A stretch of DNA of 64,000 nt from Bacillota bacterium (lineage in GTDB: Bacteria; Bacillota; UBA4882; UBA8346). Below the pieces are notes generated by a model, which saw only the letters and a program-made list of their open reading frames with translations, did no database searches and was not told where the DNA came from. The stretch's first letter is position 1. Every line of letters begins with the position of its first letter. The translations under genes were made by a program, and so were the position numbers. The DNA is taken from NCBI GenBank assembly GCA_023400055.1, contig JAEXFN010000036.1, positions 15,652-79,651 of the forward strand, in the 5' to 3' direction. Positions 33,611-42,388 of the stretch are shown piece after piece.

Positions 33611-35205
33611 ATCACGAGTTTATGGATGCTCTGGAGCAAATCGAAAAAGAAAAGGGAATCAGTAAAGAAATTTTACTGGACGCAATCGAGACCGCTTTGG
33701 CGTCGGCCTATAAACGCGACCAGAAAGTGGCTCAGAGTATCGAGGTCCGGGTCGAGCCGGAAACCGGAGCATTTCATGTTTACACTCATAAAACCGTCGT
33801 GGAAGAAGTCGAGGACGATAAGAACGAGATCAACTTGGCGGACGCCCAGAAAATCAATCCCATTTATGAATTGGGCGATTTGGTCGAGTTTGAGATCTTC
33901 CCGAAGGAATTCGGTCGGATTGCCGCTCAAACTGCCAAACAAGTCGTTGTGCAACGGATCCGCGAGGCCGAACGGAGCATCATCTACGACGAGTTCGTGA
34001 ATCGGGTCGGCGACTTGATTACCGGCGTCGTTCAACGCTTTGAACAACGGAATCTCTACATCGACTTGGGCCGGATCGAGGGCATACTGCCCAGTAACGA
34101 ACAGATGCCCACCGAACACTACGAACCGGGCACCCGGTTGAAGACTTTCGTGGTGGAAGTGAAAAAGACCACCAAAGGACCGCAGGTGTTGCTTTCGCGC
34201 ACTCGCCCCGGCCTTTTGAAACGCCTTTTTGAACTGGAAGTCCCCGAGATTCAGGATGGCATCGTCGAGATCAAATCCGTATCCCGGGAGCCCGGTTATC
34301 GTTCGAAGATCGCCGTTTACAGCCGCGACCATCAGATCGATCCGGTCGGCGCCTGCGTCGGAAACCGCGGTATCCGCGTTCAGATGATCGTCCGGGAACT
34401 CAAAGGTGAGAAGATTGACATCATCCCTTGGAGTCCCGAACCGATTGACTTTATCATCAATGCCTTGAGTCCGGCCAAAGTGAGCGATGTGAAAATACTG
34501 CCTTCCAAGAAGACCGCGATTGTCATCGTACCGGATTTCCAATTATCGCTGGCCATCGGGAAGGAAGGGCAGAATGCCCGCCTGGCCGCTAAATTAACCG
34601 GCTGGAAGATTGATATCAAAAGCGAGTCGCAAGCTGCTGAACAGGCGGAACTTATTGATAAATTGGTCTGTGAAGAACTTGGTTTTAGAGAACCGGTCGT
34701 TGCCGAACCGCCAGTTAATCAAGCTGAGCCTGTAGTGGAAAATCGGCCGGAGGGGGTTTCCGAAGCGCCCGAAGCGCCGGCCGAAGCCGCTCCAGCCGAA
34801 CCCCAGAATGTTCCGGATAAAACTGAAGTTCCGAAAGAAGAGCCGGGCGAAGCTGATTATGATCCCGAGTATTATGAGGATGAGGAGACAGCTTTTGAAA
34901 CTCCGGTCGAAGAAGAAGAAACCGTAGTCAAGAAGAAAACAAAAAAGAGCAAGGCAGCTCCGAAACACCTGGCCAGAGTGGAATTGGACGATGAGCCGAT
35001 CTCTCTGGATGAAGGGTACTTCTTCTCGGACGTTTTAGGCGAACGTCAATCCAAAAAAATTGAAAAAACCGGATCCGAAGACGAGTCGTCGCTTGTCCCC
35101 GAGCAGCCGGAAAACAACGAGGCTGGTTTCACTATCGGTCAACTGTTGGGAGAGGAGTTAAAAAAGTCCAAGAAGGAGAAAGACGCTCAAAAGGGGGATA
35201 AATAA
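33607..35205 (+). CDS. nusA: Transcription termination/antitermination factor NusA with long acidic tail
   Basis: NusA binds RNA polymerase and nascent RNA, modulating pausing and termination. Residues 1-~130 form the polymerase-binding domain, ~135-200 the S1 domain (GDLITGVVQRFEQRNLYIDLG), and ~200-345 the KH domains (DPVGACVGNRGIRVQMI and LAIGKEGQNARLAAKLTG). From about 350 a 180-residue tail rich in Glu, Pro and Ala (APAEAAPAEPQNVP, DPEYYEDEETAFETPVEEEE) with a Lys patch extends well beyond the ~370-residue Bacillus protein. It does not resemble the acidic repeat domains of E. coli NusA. ATG 33607 overlaps the rimP stop. Confidence 0.94.
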   Translation: MNHEFMDALEQIEKEKGISKEILLDAIETALASAYKRDQKVAQSIEVRVEPETGAFHVYTHKTVVEEVEDDKNEINLADAQKINPIYELGDLVEFEIFPKEFGRIAAQTAKQVVVQRIREAERSIIYDEFVNRVGDLITGVVQRFEQRNLYIDLGRIEGILPSNEQMPTEHYEPGTRLKTFVVEVKKTTKGPQVLLSRTRPGLLKRLFELEVPEIQDGIVEIKSVSREPGYRSKIAVYSRDHQIDPVGACVGNRGIRVQMIVRELKGEKIDIIPWSPEPIDFIINALSPAKVSDVKILPSKKTAIVIVPDFQLSLAIGKEGQNARLAAKLTGWKIDIKSESQAAEQAELIDKLVCEELGFREPVVAEPPVNQAEPVVENRPEGVSEAPEAPAEAAPAEPQNVPDKTEVPKEEPGEADYDPEYYEDEETAFETPVEEEETVVKKKTKKSKAAPKHLARVELDDEPISLDEGYFFSDVLGERQSKKIEKTGSEDESSLVPEQPENNEAGFTIGQLLGEELKKSKKEKDAQKGDK

Positions 35206-35477
35206 TGAAAGTAAAAAAGATTCCCCAACGAACCTGCTTGGGGTGCAGAACGATCCGTTCCAAAAAAGAATTGCTTCGGGTGGTCCGGACTCCCGACGGT
35301 GAAATCGTTTTGGATCCTACTGGCAAAAAATCCGGTCGCGGTGCGTATACCTGTCCCAAAATGGAATGTTTGGAGCTTACTTTTAAAGGTGCTTTGCTCG
35401 AACGGGCATTGGAAACCGAAATAACGCCCGACATTAAAGAAAATTTACGTTCCGAAATCATGAAGCTACTTCAATGA
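35205..35477 (+). CDS. ylxR: YlxR-family RNA-binding protein (DUF448)
   Basis: The 90-residue basic protein has the family motif RTCLGCRTIRSKKELLRVVR and GRGAYTCPKMECL. Its members are small nucleic-acid-binding proteins found between nusA and infB; a role in regulating transcription or in binding RNase P has been proposed for relatives. The ATG shares one base with the nusA stop, and its own stop overlaps the next start by four bases, so it is tightly coupled. Confidence 0.92.
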   Translation: MKVKKIPQRTCLGCRTIRSKKELLRVVRTPDGEIVLDPTGKKSGRGAYTCPKMECLELTFKGALLERALETEITPDIKENLRSEIMKLLQ

Positions 35478-35788
35478 ACCGGATCGAATCAATATTCGGT
35501 TTTGCGGCCAAGGCCGGCCGGTTGATTACGGGTACCGCCGCAGTGGAAGCGGCAATCCGGAAAAAGCGGGTCAAAATGGTGATCTGCGCCGCCGATCTTT
35601 CGCCGAAAACCTTAAAAAATTTTCAATATTTATGCGATCAACGCGCGATCCCCTTTTATACCCATGGGACGATCGCCGAATTGGGTCGTTGGATCGGGAT
35701 TCCTGGTCGTGGCATTATCGGGATCAGTTCGTCTGATTTTGCCAGGATGATCGGTTCTTTATTAAACAATGGAGGTGACGAGCCATAA
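35474..35788 (+). CDS. ylxQ: L7Ae-family ribosomal protein YlxQ
   Basis: The 104-residue protein has the L7Ae/L30e/S12e/Gadd45 fold: FAAKAGRLITGTAAVEAAIRKKRVKMVICAADLS and IIGISSSDFARMIGSL. Relatives bind kink-turn RNA; YlxQ is thought to associate with the ribosome or RNase P, though its function is not settled. ATG 35474 overlaps the ylxR stop, and the infB start codon overlaps its TAA stop. Confidence 0.92.
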   Translation: MNRIESIFGFAAKAGRLITGTAAVEAAIRKKRVKMVICAADLSPKTLKNFQYLCDQRAIPFYTHGTIAELGRWIGIPGRGIIGISSSDFARMIGSLLNNGGDEP

Positions 35789-38589
35789 ATAAGGTACGAG
35801 TTCATGAACTTAGCAAAGAGTTGGGGATTTCGATAAAAGATTTAATGGCTTATTTGAATGGGTTGGGTGCAAATGTCCGCAACCATATGAGCACGATTGA
35901 AGATAAATTTGTCGACGAGGCTCGGCAGGCTTTTCCGGCAATTCAAAAACAACCGCGCTTGGCTGCACCGAATCGTCCTTTAACGGCCGAAGAGGTAAAG
36001 AAAGAGCTTATGCAAGCGAGGCCTTCGGCTTCCGTGCCGCCGGTAATGAAACAACCGGCCGTCATGACGAAACCGGTCCAACCCGCTGTAACTGAAGCAA
36101 CGAATCAGTTGAAAAACGGCTTGTCGCAAAATAAAACGGAGCTTCCAAAACCAGTAAATACAGCGCAGCCTCAGAATCAACAACGTCCGCAATCCCAGGC
36201 AACTCAGTCCGTCCATCCCAATGGGCAGCACTCGAATATGCCGCATCCGAACCCAGCGCGCCCCGGCGTGCAGCATCCGAATGCTGCACAACCGCATGCG
36301 CAACATCAACCGGCCCGTGAAAATCAGCCAGTCCGTAACAACAACCAGCCGGTGCGCGATAATCAGCGGCACGTCGAATCGAATGTCAAAGGGGGTCCGC
36401 GCGAACCGGAACGCCGGCCGGACAATCGACGCCCGTTCCAAAACGGGCCGGACCGCAGGGGAGAACGGAACAATATTCCGAATGGGCAACAATCAGGCAC
36501 TCCGGGAGGCAACCGGCCGTTTCGCGATCAGAAATTTCAGGGCCCGAACCAAGGCCGTCCTGCGTCCAGCACTGAACAACGTCCCGGTCCCGGTCGGCCT
36601 CAAGATGCGAATCGCAACAATCAAAAACCGATGCCACGGTCCGGGGCGCCAACGAATGCCAATCAAAGGCCTCAAGGGGGCCAGCGCCCTCCGCAGCAGC
36701 AAAATAGAAGACCGGGTTCCCAAGGCTCGCGGTTTGATAACCGTCGTCCGAACGGGCAACAATCCCGCGGACCTTCAGCCAACCGGTTTAAGAAACCGGT
36801 AAAACTGGAAGGACCGGCTACTACAGTAAAGTCGGTTCAACTCCCAGCGCAGATGACTGTCAAGGATTTCTCGCAGTTGATCGAAGTTTCCGCCAGCGAT
36901 GTCATTAAAAAGCTGATGGGTCTGGGCGTGATGGCAACGATCAATCAGGAGATTGATATCGATACCATGACGTTGATTGCCGTGGATTATGGTATTTCGG
37001 CCACAGCCGCACGTACCGAAGAGGAGAAACTCCAAATCGAAGAGGTTGTCGATGATCCGGCCACTTTGGTCACGCGGCCGCCGGTGGTTACAATTATGGG
37101 GCATGTCGATCACGGTAAAACTTCCTTGCTCGACGCGATTCGGCAAACCAATGTCACCGCCCATGAGGCGGGTGGTATTACGCAGCACATCGGCGCTTAC
37201 CAAGTTGAACTGAACGATCGTAAGATTACTTTCTTAGATACACCGGGTCACGCGGCGTTTACTGCCATGCGGGCAAGAGGAGCCCAGGTCACGGATATAG
37301 CGATCCTGGTCGTCGCCGCCGATGACGGCGTAATGCCCCAAACGGTAGAAGCAATTAACCATGCCAAAGATGCCAATGTTTCGATCATCGTGGCCATCAA
37401 CAAGATGGATAAACCGGGTGCAAATCCGGACAGAATTAAACAAGATTTGACGGAGTACGGGTTGGTTGCCGAGGAATGGGGCGGTGATACCATTTTCGTC
37501 CCTGTTTCCGCCAAGAAACGTACCGGCATCGAGCAACTGCTGGAGATGATCTTGCTGGTGGCCGATGTCAAAGATTATCGGGCCAATCCCGATCGTCCGG
37601 CCAAGGGAACCATTGTCGAGGCACAGCTGGATAAGGGCCGCGGGCCGGTTGCTACCGTGTTGGTCCAAACCGGAACGCTTCAAGCTGGGGATTCGATTAT
37701 TGCCGGTGCAGCCGCTGGTAAAGTGAGAGTGCTGAATAATGACAAAGGGAAACGGGTCAAAAAAGCAGGGCCGTCCACTCCCGTCGAGGTCATTGGCTTT
37801 ACCGAAGTTCCGGAAGCCGGCGACATTGTTCAGGTAGTTTCCGAAGATCGGTTGGCCCGGGAACTGGCTGATAAACGGATGCAGTATAAGCGGGAGACCG
37901 AACTGAAAAAGAATCAGAAGATTACGCTTGATGATCTATTCTCGAAAATCAAAGAAGGTGAGATTAAAGAGTTAAAGATCATCATCAAGGCCGATGTCCA
38001 AGGTTCGGTTGAAGCGATTCGCCAATCGTTGGAACGGCTATCCAACGATGAGGTACGGGTAAAAGTGATTCATGGTGGAGTGGGAGCGATCGGCGAAGGC
38101 GATGTAATGTTCGCATCCGCTTCCAACGCGATCATCATTGGTTTTAATGTCCGGCCCGATCCCTCGGCCAAACGGATCGCTGAGAAAGACGGCGTCGATA
38201 TACGGCTTTACAGGGTCATCTATAACATTATCGAGGACGTCCAAAAAGCGATGGAAGGCATGCTGGCCCCCGAGTATAAAGAGGTAATCAACGGTCGGGC
38301 CGAGGTCCGGGTGGTTTATAAGGTTCCCAAAGTCGGGAATATTGCCGGCAGTTACGTTATGGAAGGCAAGATCTCCCGCAATAGCGACATTCGTTTAATC
38401 CGGGACAACATCGTCATTCATGAAGGCAAGATTGATTCGCTCAAACGCTTTAAAGACGATGCCCGTGAAGTGCTTGAAGGCTTCGAATGCGGCATCGGCA
38501 TCGAGAAGTTTAACGATGTCAAGGAAGGCGATATTATTGAAGCCTTCGCGATGGAAGAGATTAAGCGCTCTGCGGCATCGACCTCGTAG
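35785..38589 (+). CDS. infB: Translation initiation factor IF-2, apparent ATA start
   Basis: IF-2 is the GTPase that brings initiator tRNA to the 30S subunit and promotes subunit joining. The conserved N-terminal domain reads INKVRVHELSKELGISIKDL, and an in-frame TGA lies at 35776. The only codon placed after GGAGGTGA (35771-35778) with a normal 6-base spacer is ATA at 35785, overlapping the ylxQ stop. The TTG at 35821 would cut into the domain and has no ribosome site. The 934-residue protein then has a long Gln/Asn/Pro/Arg-rich linker to ~340, a second IF2N domain, the G domain (GHVDHGKT at 439-446, NKMD) and C-terminal domains. Protein identity is certain; the start needs confirmation. Confidence 0.93.
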   Translation: MNKVRVHELSKELGISIKDLMAYLNGLGANVRNHMSTIEDKFVDEARQAFPAIQKQPRLAAPNRPLTAEEVKKELMQARPSASVPPVMKQPAVMTKPVQPAVTEATNQLKNGLSQNKTELPKPVNTAQPQNQQRPQSQATQSVHPNGQHSNMPHPNPARPGVQHPNAAQPHAQHQPARENQPVRNNNQPVRDNQRHVESNVKGGPREPERRPDNRRPFQNGPDRRGERNNIPNGQQSGTPGGNRPFRDQKFQGPNQGRPASSTEQRPGPGRPQDANRNNQKPMPRSGAPTNANQRPQGGQRPPQQQNRRPGSQGSRFDNRRPNGQQSRGPSANRFKKPVKLEGPATTVKSVQLPAQMTVKDFSQLIEVSASDVIKKLMGLGVMATINQEIDIDTMTLIAVDYGISATAARTEEEKLQIEEVVDDPATLVTRPPVVTIMGHVDHGKTSLLDAIRQTNVTAHEAGGITQHIGAYQVELNDRKITFLDTPGHAAFTAMRARGAQVTDIAILVVAADDGVMPQTVEAINHAKDANVSIIVAINKMDKPGANPDRIKQDLTEYGLVAEEWGGDTIFVPVSAKKRTGIEQLLEMILLVADVKDYRANPDRPAKGTIVEAQLDKGRGPVATVLVQTGTLQAGDSIIAGAAAGKVRVLNNDKGKRVKKAGPSTPVEVIGFTEVPEAGDIVQVVSEDRLARELADKRMQYKRETELKKNQKITLDDLFSKIKEGEIKELKIIIKADVQGSVEAIRQSLERLSNDEVRVKVIHGGVGAIGEGDVMFASASNAIIIGFNVRPDPSAKRIAEKDGVDIRLYRVIYNIIEDVQKAMEGMLAPEYKEVINGRAEVRVVYKVPKVGNIAGSYVMEGKISRNSDIRLIRDNIVIHEGKIDSLKRFKDDAREVLEGFECGIGIEKFNDVKEGDIIEAFAMEEIKRSAASTS

Positions 38590-38637
38590 TTTTCGTTTAC
38601 ACAAAGAAGAATTAGCGCCATCAGGGGAGGGGTTTAA

Positions 38638-39003
38638 ATGGCAGAGCACCGAGCGGAAAGACTCGGCGAACTGATCAAAGAGGAGTTTGGCGATATTCTG
38701 CAGCGGGAATTGAAGGATCCCCGGATTGGTTTTGTCAGTGTCACCGGGGTGGAAGTCTCGAATGATTATAGCCATGTGAAAATCTTTGTCAGCATCCTTG
38801 GGGATGAACAATCCAAACATTCTGCCATGGCCGGCTTAGAGAGCGCAAAGGGATTTATCCGAACCGAATTGGGGAAACGGATCAGACTGCGTCATACCCC
38901 GGAAGTGCATATTATTGCCGATAATTCCATTGAGCGTGGTTCCCATATCATCGAGCTGCTTGAGGAGATTAAAAGGTCGGATAAAGGAGAGAAACCTTCT
39001 TGA
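38638..39003 (+). CDS. rbfA: Ribosome-binding factor A
   Basis: RbfA matures the 5' end of 16S rRNA and the 30S subunit. The 121-residue KH-fold protein has LGELIKEEFGDILQRELKDPRIGFVSVTGVEVS... and RLRHTPEVHIIADNSIERG. ATG 38638 follows AGGGGAGGGG, 48 bases after infB. Its stop overlaps the TTG start of the DHH gene. Confidence 0.94.
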   Translation: MAEHRAERLGELIKEEFGDILQRELKDPRIGFVSVTGVEVSNDYSHVKIFVSILGDEQSKHSAMAGLESAKGFIRTELGKRIRLRHTPEVHIIADNSIERGSHIIELLEEIKRSDKGEKPS

Positions 39004-39995
39004 TCAGCTTTTTTGAACAATTTTTTGATTTGATAGCACAGAAAAGTAATTTTTTGGTCACTTGCCATGTCCATCCGGATGGCGATGCGATCGGTTCTTT
39101 GCTAGCGATTGGCTTGGCTCTGCGCAATTTGGGCAAGTCCGTGCGAATGGTTTGTACGGATGGGGTTCCCACGGTGTATACTTTTTTGGAAGGAAATAAT
39201 TTGATCCAAAGCGACTTGGGAACCTTCCGACCGGAAGTCATTATTTGTGTCGATTGCGCCGAAAAGGAGCGGGTGGCCGTACCGGCCCCCGCCTGGGAGC
39301 GCGGAGCGTATATTGTCAACATCGATCATCATATTACCAATATGGGGTTTGGTGATTTAAATATCATTGAATCACAGGCTGCCGCTACGGGTGAAATCGT
39401 ATTCAAGCTTTTGAGGAGCGGCGGTTTGCAAATGGATAAAGCGATCGCCACGGCCGTTTATACCGCGATCGCCACCGATACCGGCTTTTTTCGCTATTCC
39501 AGCACATCGGCTTTCACCCTGGAAGCTGCTTCCCTGCTGGTCAAGGATTATCAGGTTGAGCCGGCCCGCATCGCCGAACAGGTTCATGAGCAGAAAAGCT
39601 ACAACTCGATTCGCTTGCTGGGTATCGTATTGAATACGCTGCAAGTAGCGATTGGCGGTAAAGTTGCCTGGTTAATTCTGGGCCAGGAGATGCTAAACCA
39701 GTTCCCAGTGGAGAGCGAAGAGACCGAGAGCTACGTTAATTATGCCCGGTCCATTGAGGGTGTTGAAATCGGTATTTTGTTTAAAGAGCTAAAGCCGAAT
39801 GAGATTAAAATCAGTTGGCGTTCAACCTCGGCCGTGGACGTCAGTAAGCTTGCAGCCAATTACGGCGGAGGCGGTCACGCCAGGGCTGCCGGATGTACCA
39901 TCATGGGTCCGATGGAGCGGGTTGTCAGCGAGGTAATCGGTTTTGTGAACAATTACTATGGAGCCGCCGATGTGGCATGGAATAATTGTCGTTAA
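39000..39995 (+). CDS. nrnA: DHH-family phosphoesterase, oligoribonuclease / pAp phosphatase
   Basis: NrnA degrades nano-RNA and dephosphorylates pAp in Firmicutes. The 331-residue protein has the DHH catalytic blocks CHVHPDGDAIGSLLA near 20, VDCAEKERV near 82, the DHH box NIDHHITNMGFGD near 104, and the C-terminal DHHA1 motif GGGGHARAAGCTI near 290. The start is TTG 39000, overlapping the rbfA stop. Its 3' end overlaps the start of truB by 26 bases. The genomic position between rbfA and truB is the usual one. Confidence 0.92.
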   Translation: MISFFEQFFDLIAQKSNFLVTCHVHPDGDAIGSLLAIGLALRNLGKSVRMVCTDGVPTVYTFLEGNNLIQSDLGTFRPEVIICVDCAEKERVAVPAPAWERGAYIVNIDHHITNMGFGDLNIIESQAAATGEIVFKLLRSGGLQMDKAIATAVYTAIATDTGFFRYSSTSAFTLEAASLLVKDYQVEPARIAEQVHEQKSYNSIRLLGIVLNTLQVAIGGKVAWLILGQEMLNQFPVESEETESYVNYARSIEGVEIGILFKELKPNEIKISWRSTSAVDVSKLAANYGGGGHARAAGCTIMGPMERVVSEVIGFVNNYYGAADVAWNNCR

Positions 39996-40890
39996 CAAGG
40001 AACGGGGCTTTACCTCCCATCAAGTAGTGTCCGTTTTGCGCCGTATTTTACGGCGACGTGAAATCGGGCACACCGGGACGCTGGATCCAGAGGCGACTGG
40101 AGTTTTGGTGGTGGGGTTGGGACAGGCTACCCGTTCTTTTCCATATCTAGATGAATCGACCAAACTTTATCGGGCTGAGATAATCTTAGGCCAAGCAACG
40201 GATACCCAAGATGCCACTGGCCAAGTCATTTTTCAAAACCCCGCCACGCAGGTCCAATTATCGGCCTTAAAAGAAGCCGTTAACCGTCTAACGGGGGAGA
40301 TTCAACAGGTTCCGCCCATGTATTCCGCGGTAAAGGTCCAAGGGACTAAACTTTATGACTTGGCGCGGAAGGGCTTGGAGATCGAGCGTCAATCCCGGAC
40401 CATCCGGGTCCTCGATTGGCGGATCCTGGCGGAACAGCCGGTTTATCACTTTTTAAGCCGGATACCGGTTGAGATTACTTGCAGCAAGGGCACATATATT
40501 CGGACCTTGATTCATGATTTGGGACAAATGTTAGCTTGCGGAGCCCACATGGGCAGTCTGGTGCGTTTGCGCTCGGGAAATTTCCGGATTGAAGAGGCCG
40601 TCACGGTGGATACGATTCAAGATTACTGCCAGCAAGGCCGGATGCCGGAGCTCATTCAATCTTTGAACGTTGGCTTGAGTCATCTCGCTCCGCTATGGAT
40701 CGATGACGAAGATCTTCAGAAGGTATTGCACGGCGGGAAATTATCATTCATTAAATACCAGGCGCCGCTGAGGCTCGGCCAATTGGCGCGAGTACTCGAT
40801 CAGCATTCCAAGGTGATAGCCATCGCTCAACTGCAAGATGCCGGGAATTATCAATTCTGGCAACCGGTGAAGGTTTTTCAATATTCCTAG
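39970..40890 (+). CDS. truB: tRNA pseudouridine-55 synthase
   Basis: It makes pseudouridine 55 in the T-loop of tRNAs. The 306-residue protein contains the catalytic-Asp motif GHTGTLDPEATGVLVVG near 37-53, YSAVKVQGTKLYDLAR, and the KGTYIRTLIHDLG block, with a C-terminal PUA-like domain. ATG 39970 has GGAG seven bases upstream, inside nrnA; an ATG four codons earlier would lack this site. It overlaps nrnA and is followed 23 bases later by ribF. Confidence 0.94.
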   Translation: MWHGIIVVNKERGFTSHQVVSVLRRILRRREIGHTGTLDPEATGVLVVGLGQATRSFPYLDESTKLYRAEIILGQATDTQDATGQVIFQNPATQVQLSALKEAVNRLTGEIQQVPPMYSAVKVQGTKLYDLARKGLEIERQSRTIRVLDWRILAEQPVYHFLSRIPVEITCSKGTYIRTLIHDLGQMLACGAHMGSLVRLRSGNFRIEEAVTVDTIQDYCQQGRMPELIQSLNVGLSHLAPLWIDDEDLQKVLHGGKLSFIKYQAPLRLGQLARVLDQHSKVIAIAQLQDAGNYQFWQPVKVFQYS

Positions 40891-40913
40891 GGCAAGAAGG
40901 GGATTTCCAGGAG

Positions 40914-41855
40914 ATGAAAGTTTGGAACTCAATTGAAACGGCTGAAGCAGCTGTGCGGGCTGATCAGTCCCAAACCGCAGTGACGATCGGCAATTTTGAC
41001 GGAGTTCACCGGGGCCATCAAGCCATTATGGCGAAAGTAATCGAATTCGCCAAGGCGTATCAACTGTTTGCCATCGTTTTGACTTTTTCCAATCATACCG
41101 ACAGTATTTTAGGAGAAACTCCGCCGTTAATCAATACGCCCGCAATCCGTCAAGCGCTTTTAGCTGCTCAGGGTGTCGATGCGTTGCTGGAAGTAGAGTT
41201 TAATAGTGGTCTCGCTAACTTAGAACCGGCGGAGTTTTTTGAAAAATGGTTGATACAAAGGTTACATGCCCAAGCCATTGTGATCGGTCATGATTTTCGC
41301 TTCGGTTCCGGGGGAAAAGGCGATTTTCAGTTGCTTACCGAGCTGTGTCAGCAATATCATATCCGTTTAGAACGGGTCCCGCCGGTTAACGAGGATGGTC
41401 TGGTCATCAGCAGTTCGGTCATTCGGCAATGCTTGCTTGCGGGTGAGCTGGAAAAGGCTAACCGGTTCTTGGGATATTCTTTTCGAATCGAAGCCGAGGT
41501 CGTCGCCGGAGAGCAGCGCGGCCGTAAGATGGGCTTCCCGACCGCCAATCTTCAGTTGGAGAAAGGCTATTTATTGCCCTGCTACGGAGTGTATCTTGTT
41601 CAAATGCTCATCGACGGACAGCGTATTTACGGAGTGGCCAGTGTGGGCCTGAAGCCGACTTTTGACGGTAAAACTCCGCTGGTGGAGGTCTATCTGCTGG
41701 ATGTAACAATGAATCTGTATCACCGTATCGTTCGCGTTGAATTCCTGCATTTTATCCGTCCCGAAGTTCGTTTTAACAATATGGAAGATCTTCAGATTCA
41801 GATCCAACAAGATGTTCAAATGGCGCGCAAATTAATCGCAACTGAGCATACTTGA
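40914..41855 (+). CDS. ribF: Bifunctional riboflavin kinase / FAD synthetase
   Basis: It phosphorylates riboflavin to FMN and adenylates FMN to FAD. The 313-residue protein has the N-terminal nucleotidyltransferase domain (TIGNFDGVHRGHQAIM near 22, VIGHDFRFGSGGKGDF near 123, SSSVIRQCLLAG near 163). The C-terminal kinase domain contains GEQRGRKMGFPTANL near 199 and GVASVGLKPTFDG. ATG 40914 follows CAGGAG. No flavin riboswitch lies upstream; the gene is driven by the rimP operon and ended by a strong terminator. Confidence 0.95.
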   Translation: MKVWNSIETAEAAVRADQSQTAVTIGNFDGVHRGHQAIMAKVIEFAKAYQLFAIVLTFSNHTDSILGETPPLINTPAIRQALLAAQGVDALLEVEFNSGLANLEPAEFFEKWLIQRLHAQAIVIGHDFRFGSGGKGDFQLLTELCQQYHIRLERVPPVNEDGLVISSSVIRQCLLAGELEKANRFLGYSFRIEAEVVAGEQRGRKMGFPTANLQLEKGYLLPCYGVYLVQMLIDGQRIYGVASVGLKPTFDGKTPLVEVYLLDVTMNLYHRIVRVEFLHFIRPEVRFNNMEDLQIQIQQDVQMARKLIATEHT

Positions 41856-41882
41856 AAGAGTAATACCTATCTTCGATAAAGC

Positions 41883-41910
41883 GCCCTGTCCCGAAAGGAC
41901 AGGGCTTTTT
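41883..41910 (+). terminator. Terminator of the rimP-ribF operon
   Basis: GCCCTGTCC (41883-41891) pairs perfectly with GGACAGGGC (41897-41905) around CGAAA, followed by TTTTT. A textbook intrinsic terminator. Confidence 0.92.
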
Positions 41911-42388
41911 GATATGCTCCTAAAAGCGTTATGATATTAACCTCGACCGAAGGTCGGGGCGTTCCCAAGAGCTCAGGGAAGCGAGGAATGAAGTCGGTAT
42001 AAATTTTTCAGAAGCGACTTTATCACACGGTTTTTAAAATGATGAATAAAAATCCCAAATTATTCAATATAATATTCTTTGGAAGCGAAAATTGATTTGA
42101 TTAATTTATTAACCAGGCATTTTTTAAATTAAATTATGGTTACAACGTTTAAAAAAGTTAACCTGATGGCAGGATCTTTTTTGAAAAGATAGAATCCTTT
42201 GAATCGGAAAACAATGGAAGGATCGTCGTCCCAATGATATTGCCGCTTTTTTGCGGCTTTTGTGGCGTGTAGCTTGGGAAAAGGAAAATACACTTTATCT
42301 TCACAGAAAATTAAGAGTTTACTGGAAAGTGCTCATCAACACACTCTCCCGTATTCATAAAAGAATCAATACATAGGAGGTATTTTTC
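41911..42388 (+). other. Long gap upstream of ppdK with two further hairpins
   Basis: The interval holds no gene. CCTCGACC-GAA-GGTCGGGG (41941-41959) is a hairpin without a T-tract. GCCGC-TTTTTT-GCGGC-TTTTGT (42242-42262) is a small terminator-like hairpin about 130 bases before ppdK and might act in its leader. The rest is AT-rich; I could not choose a ppdK promoter. Confidence 0.45.
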
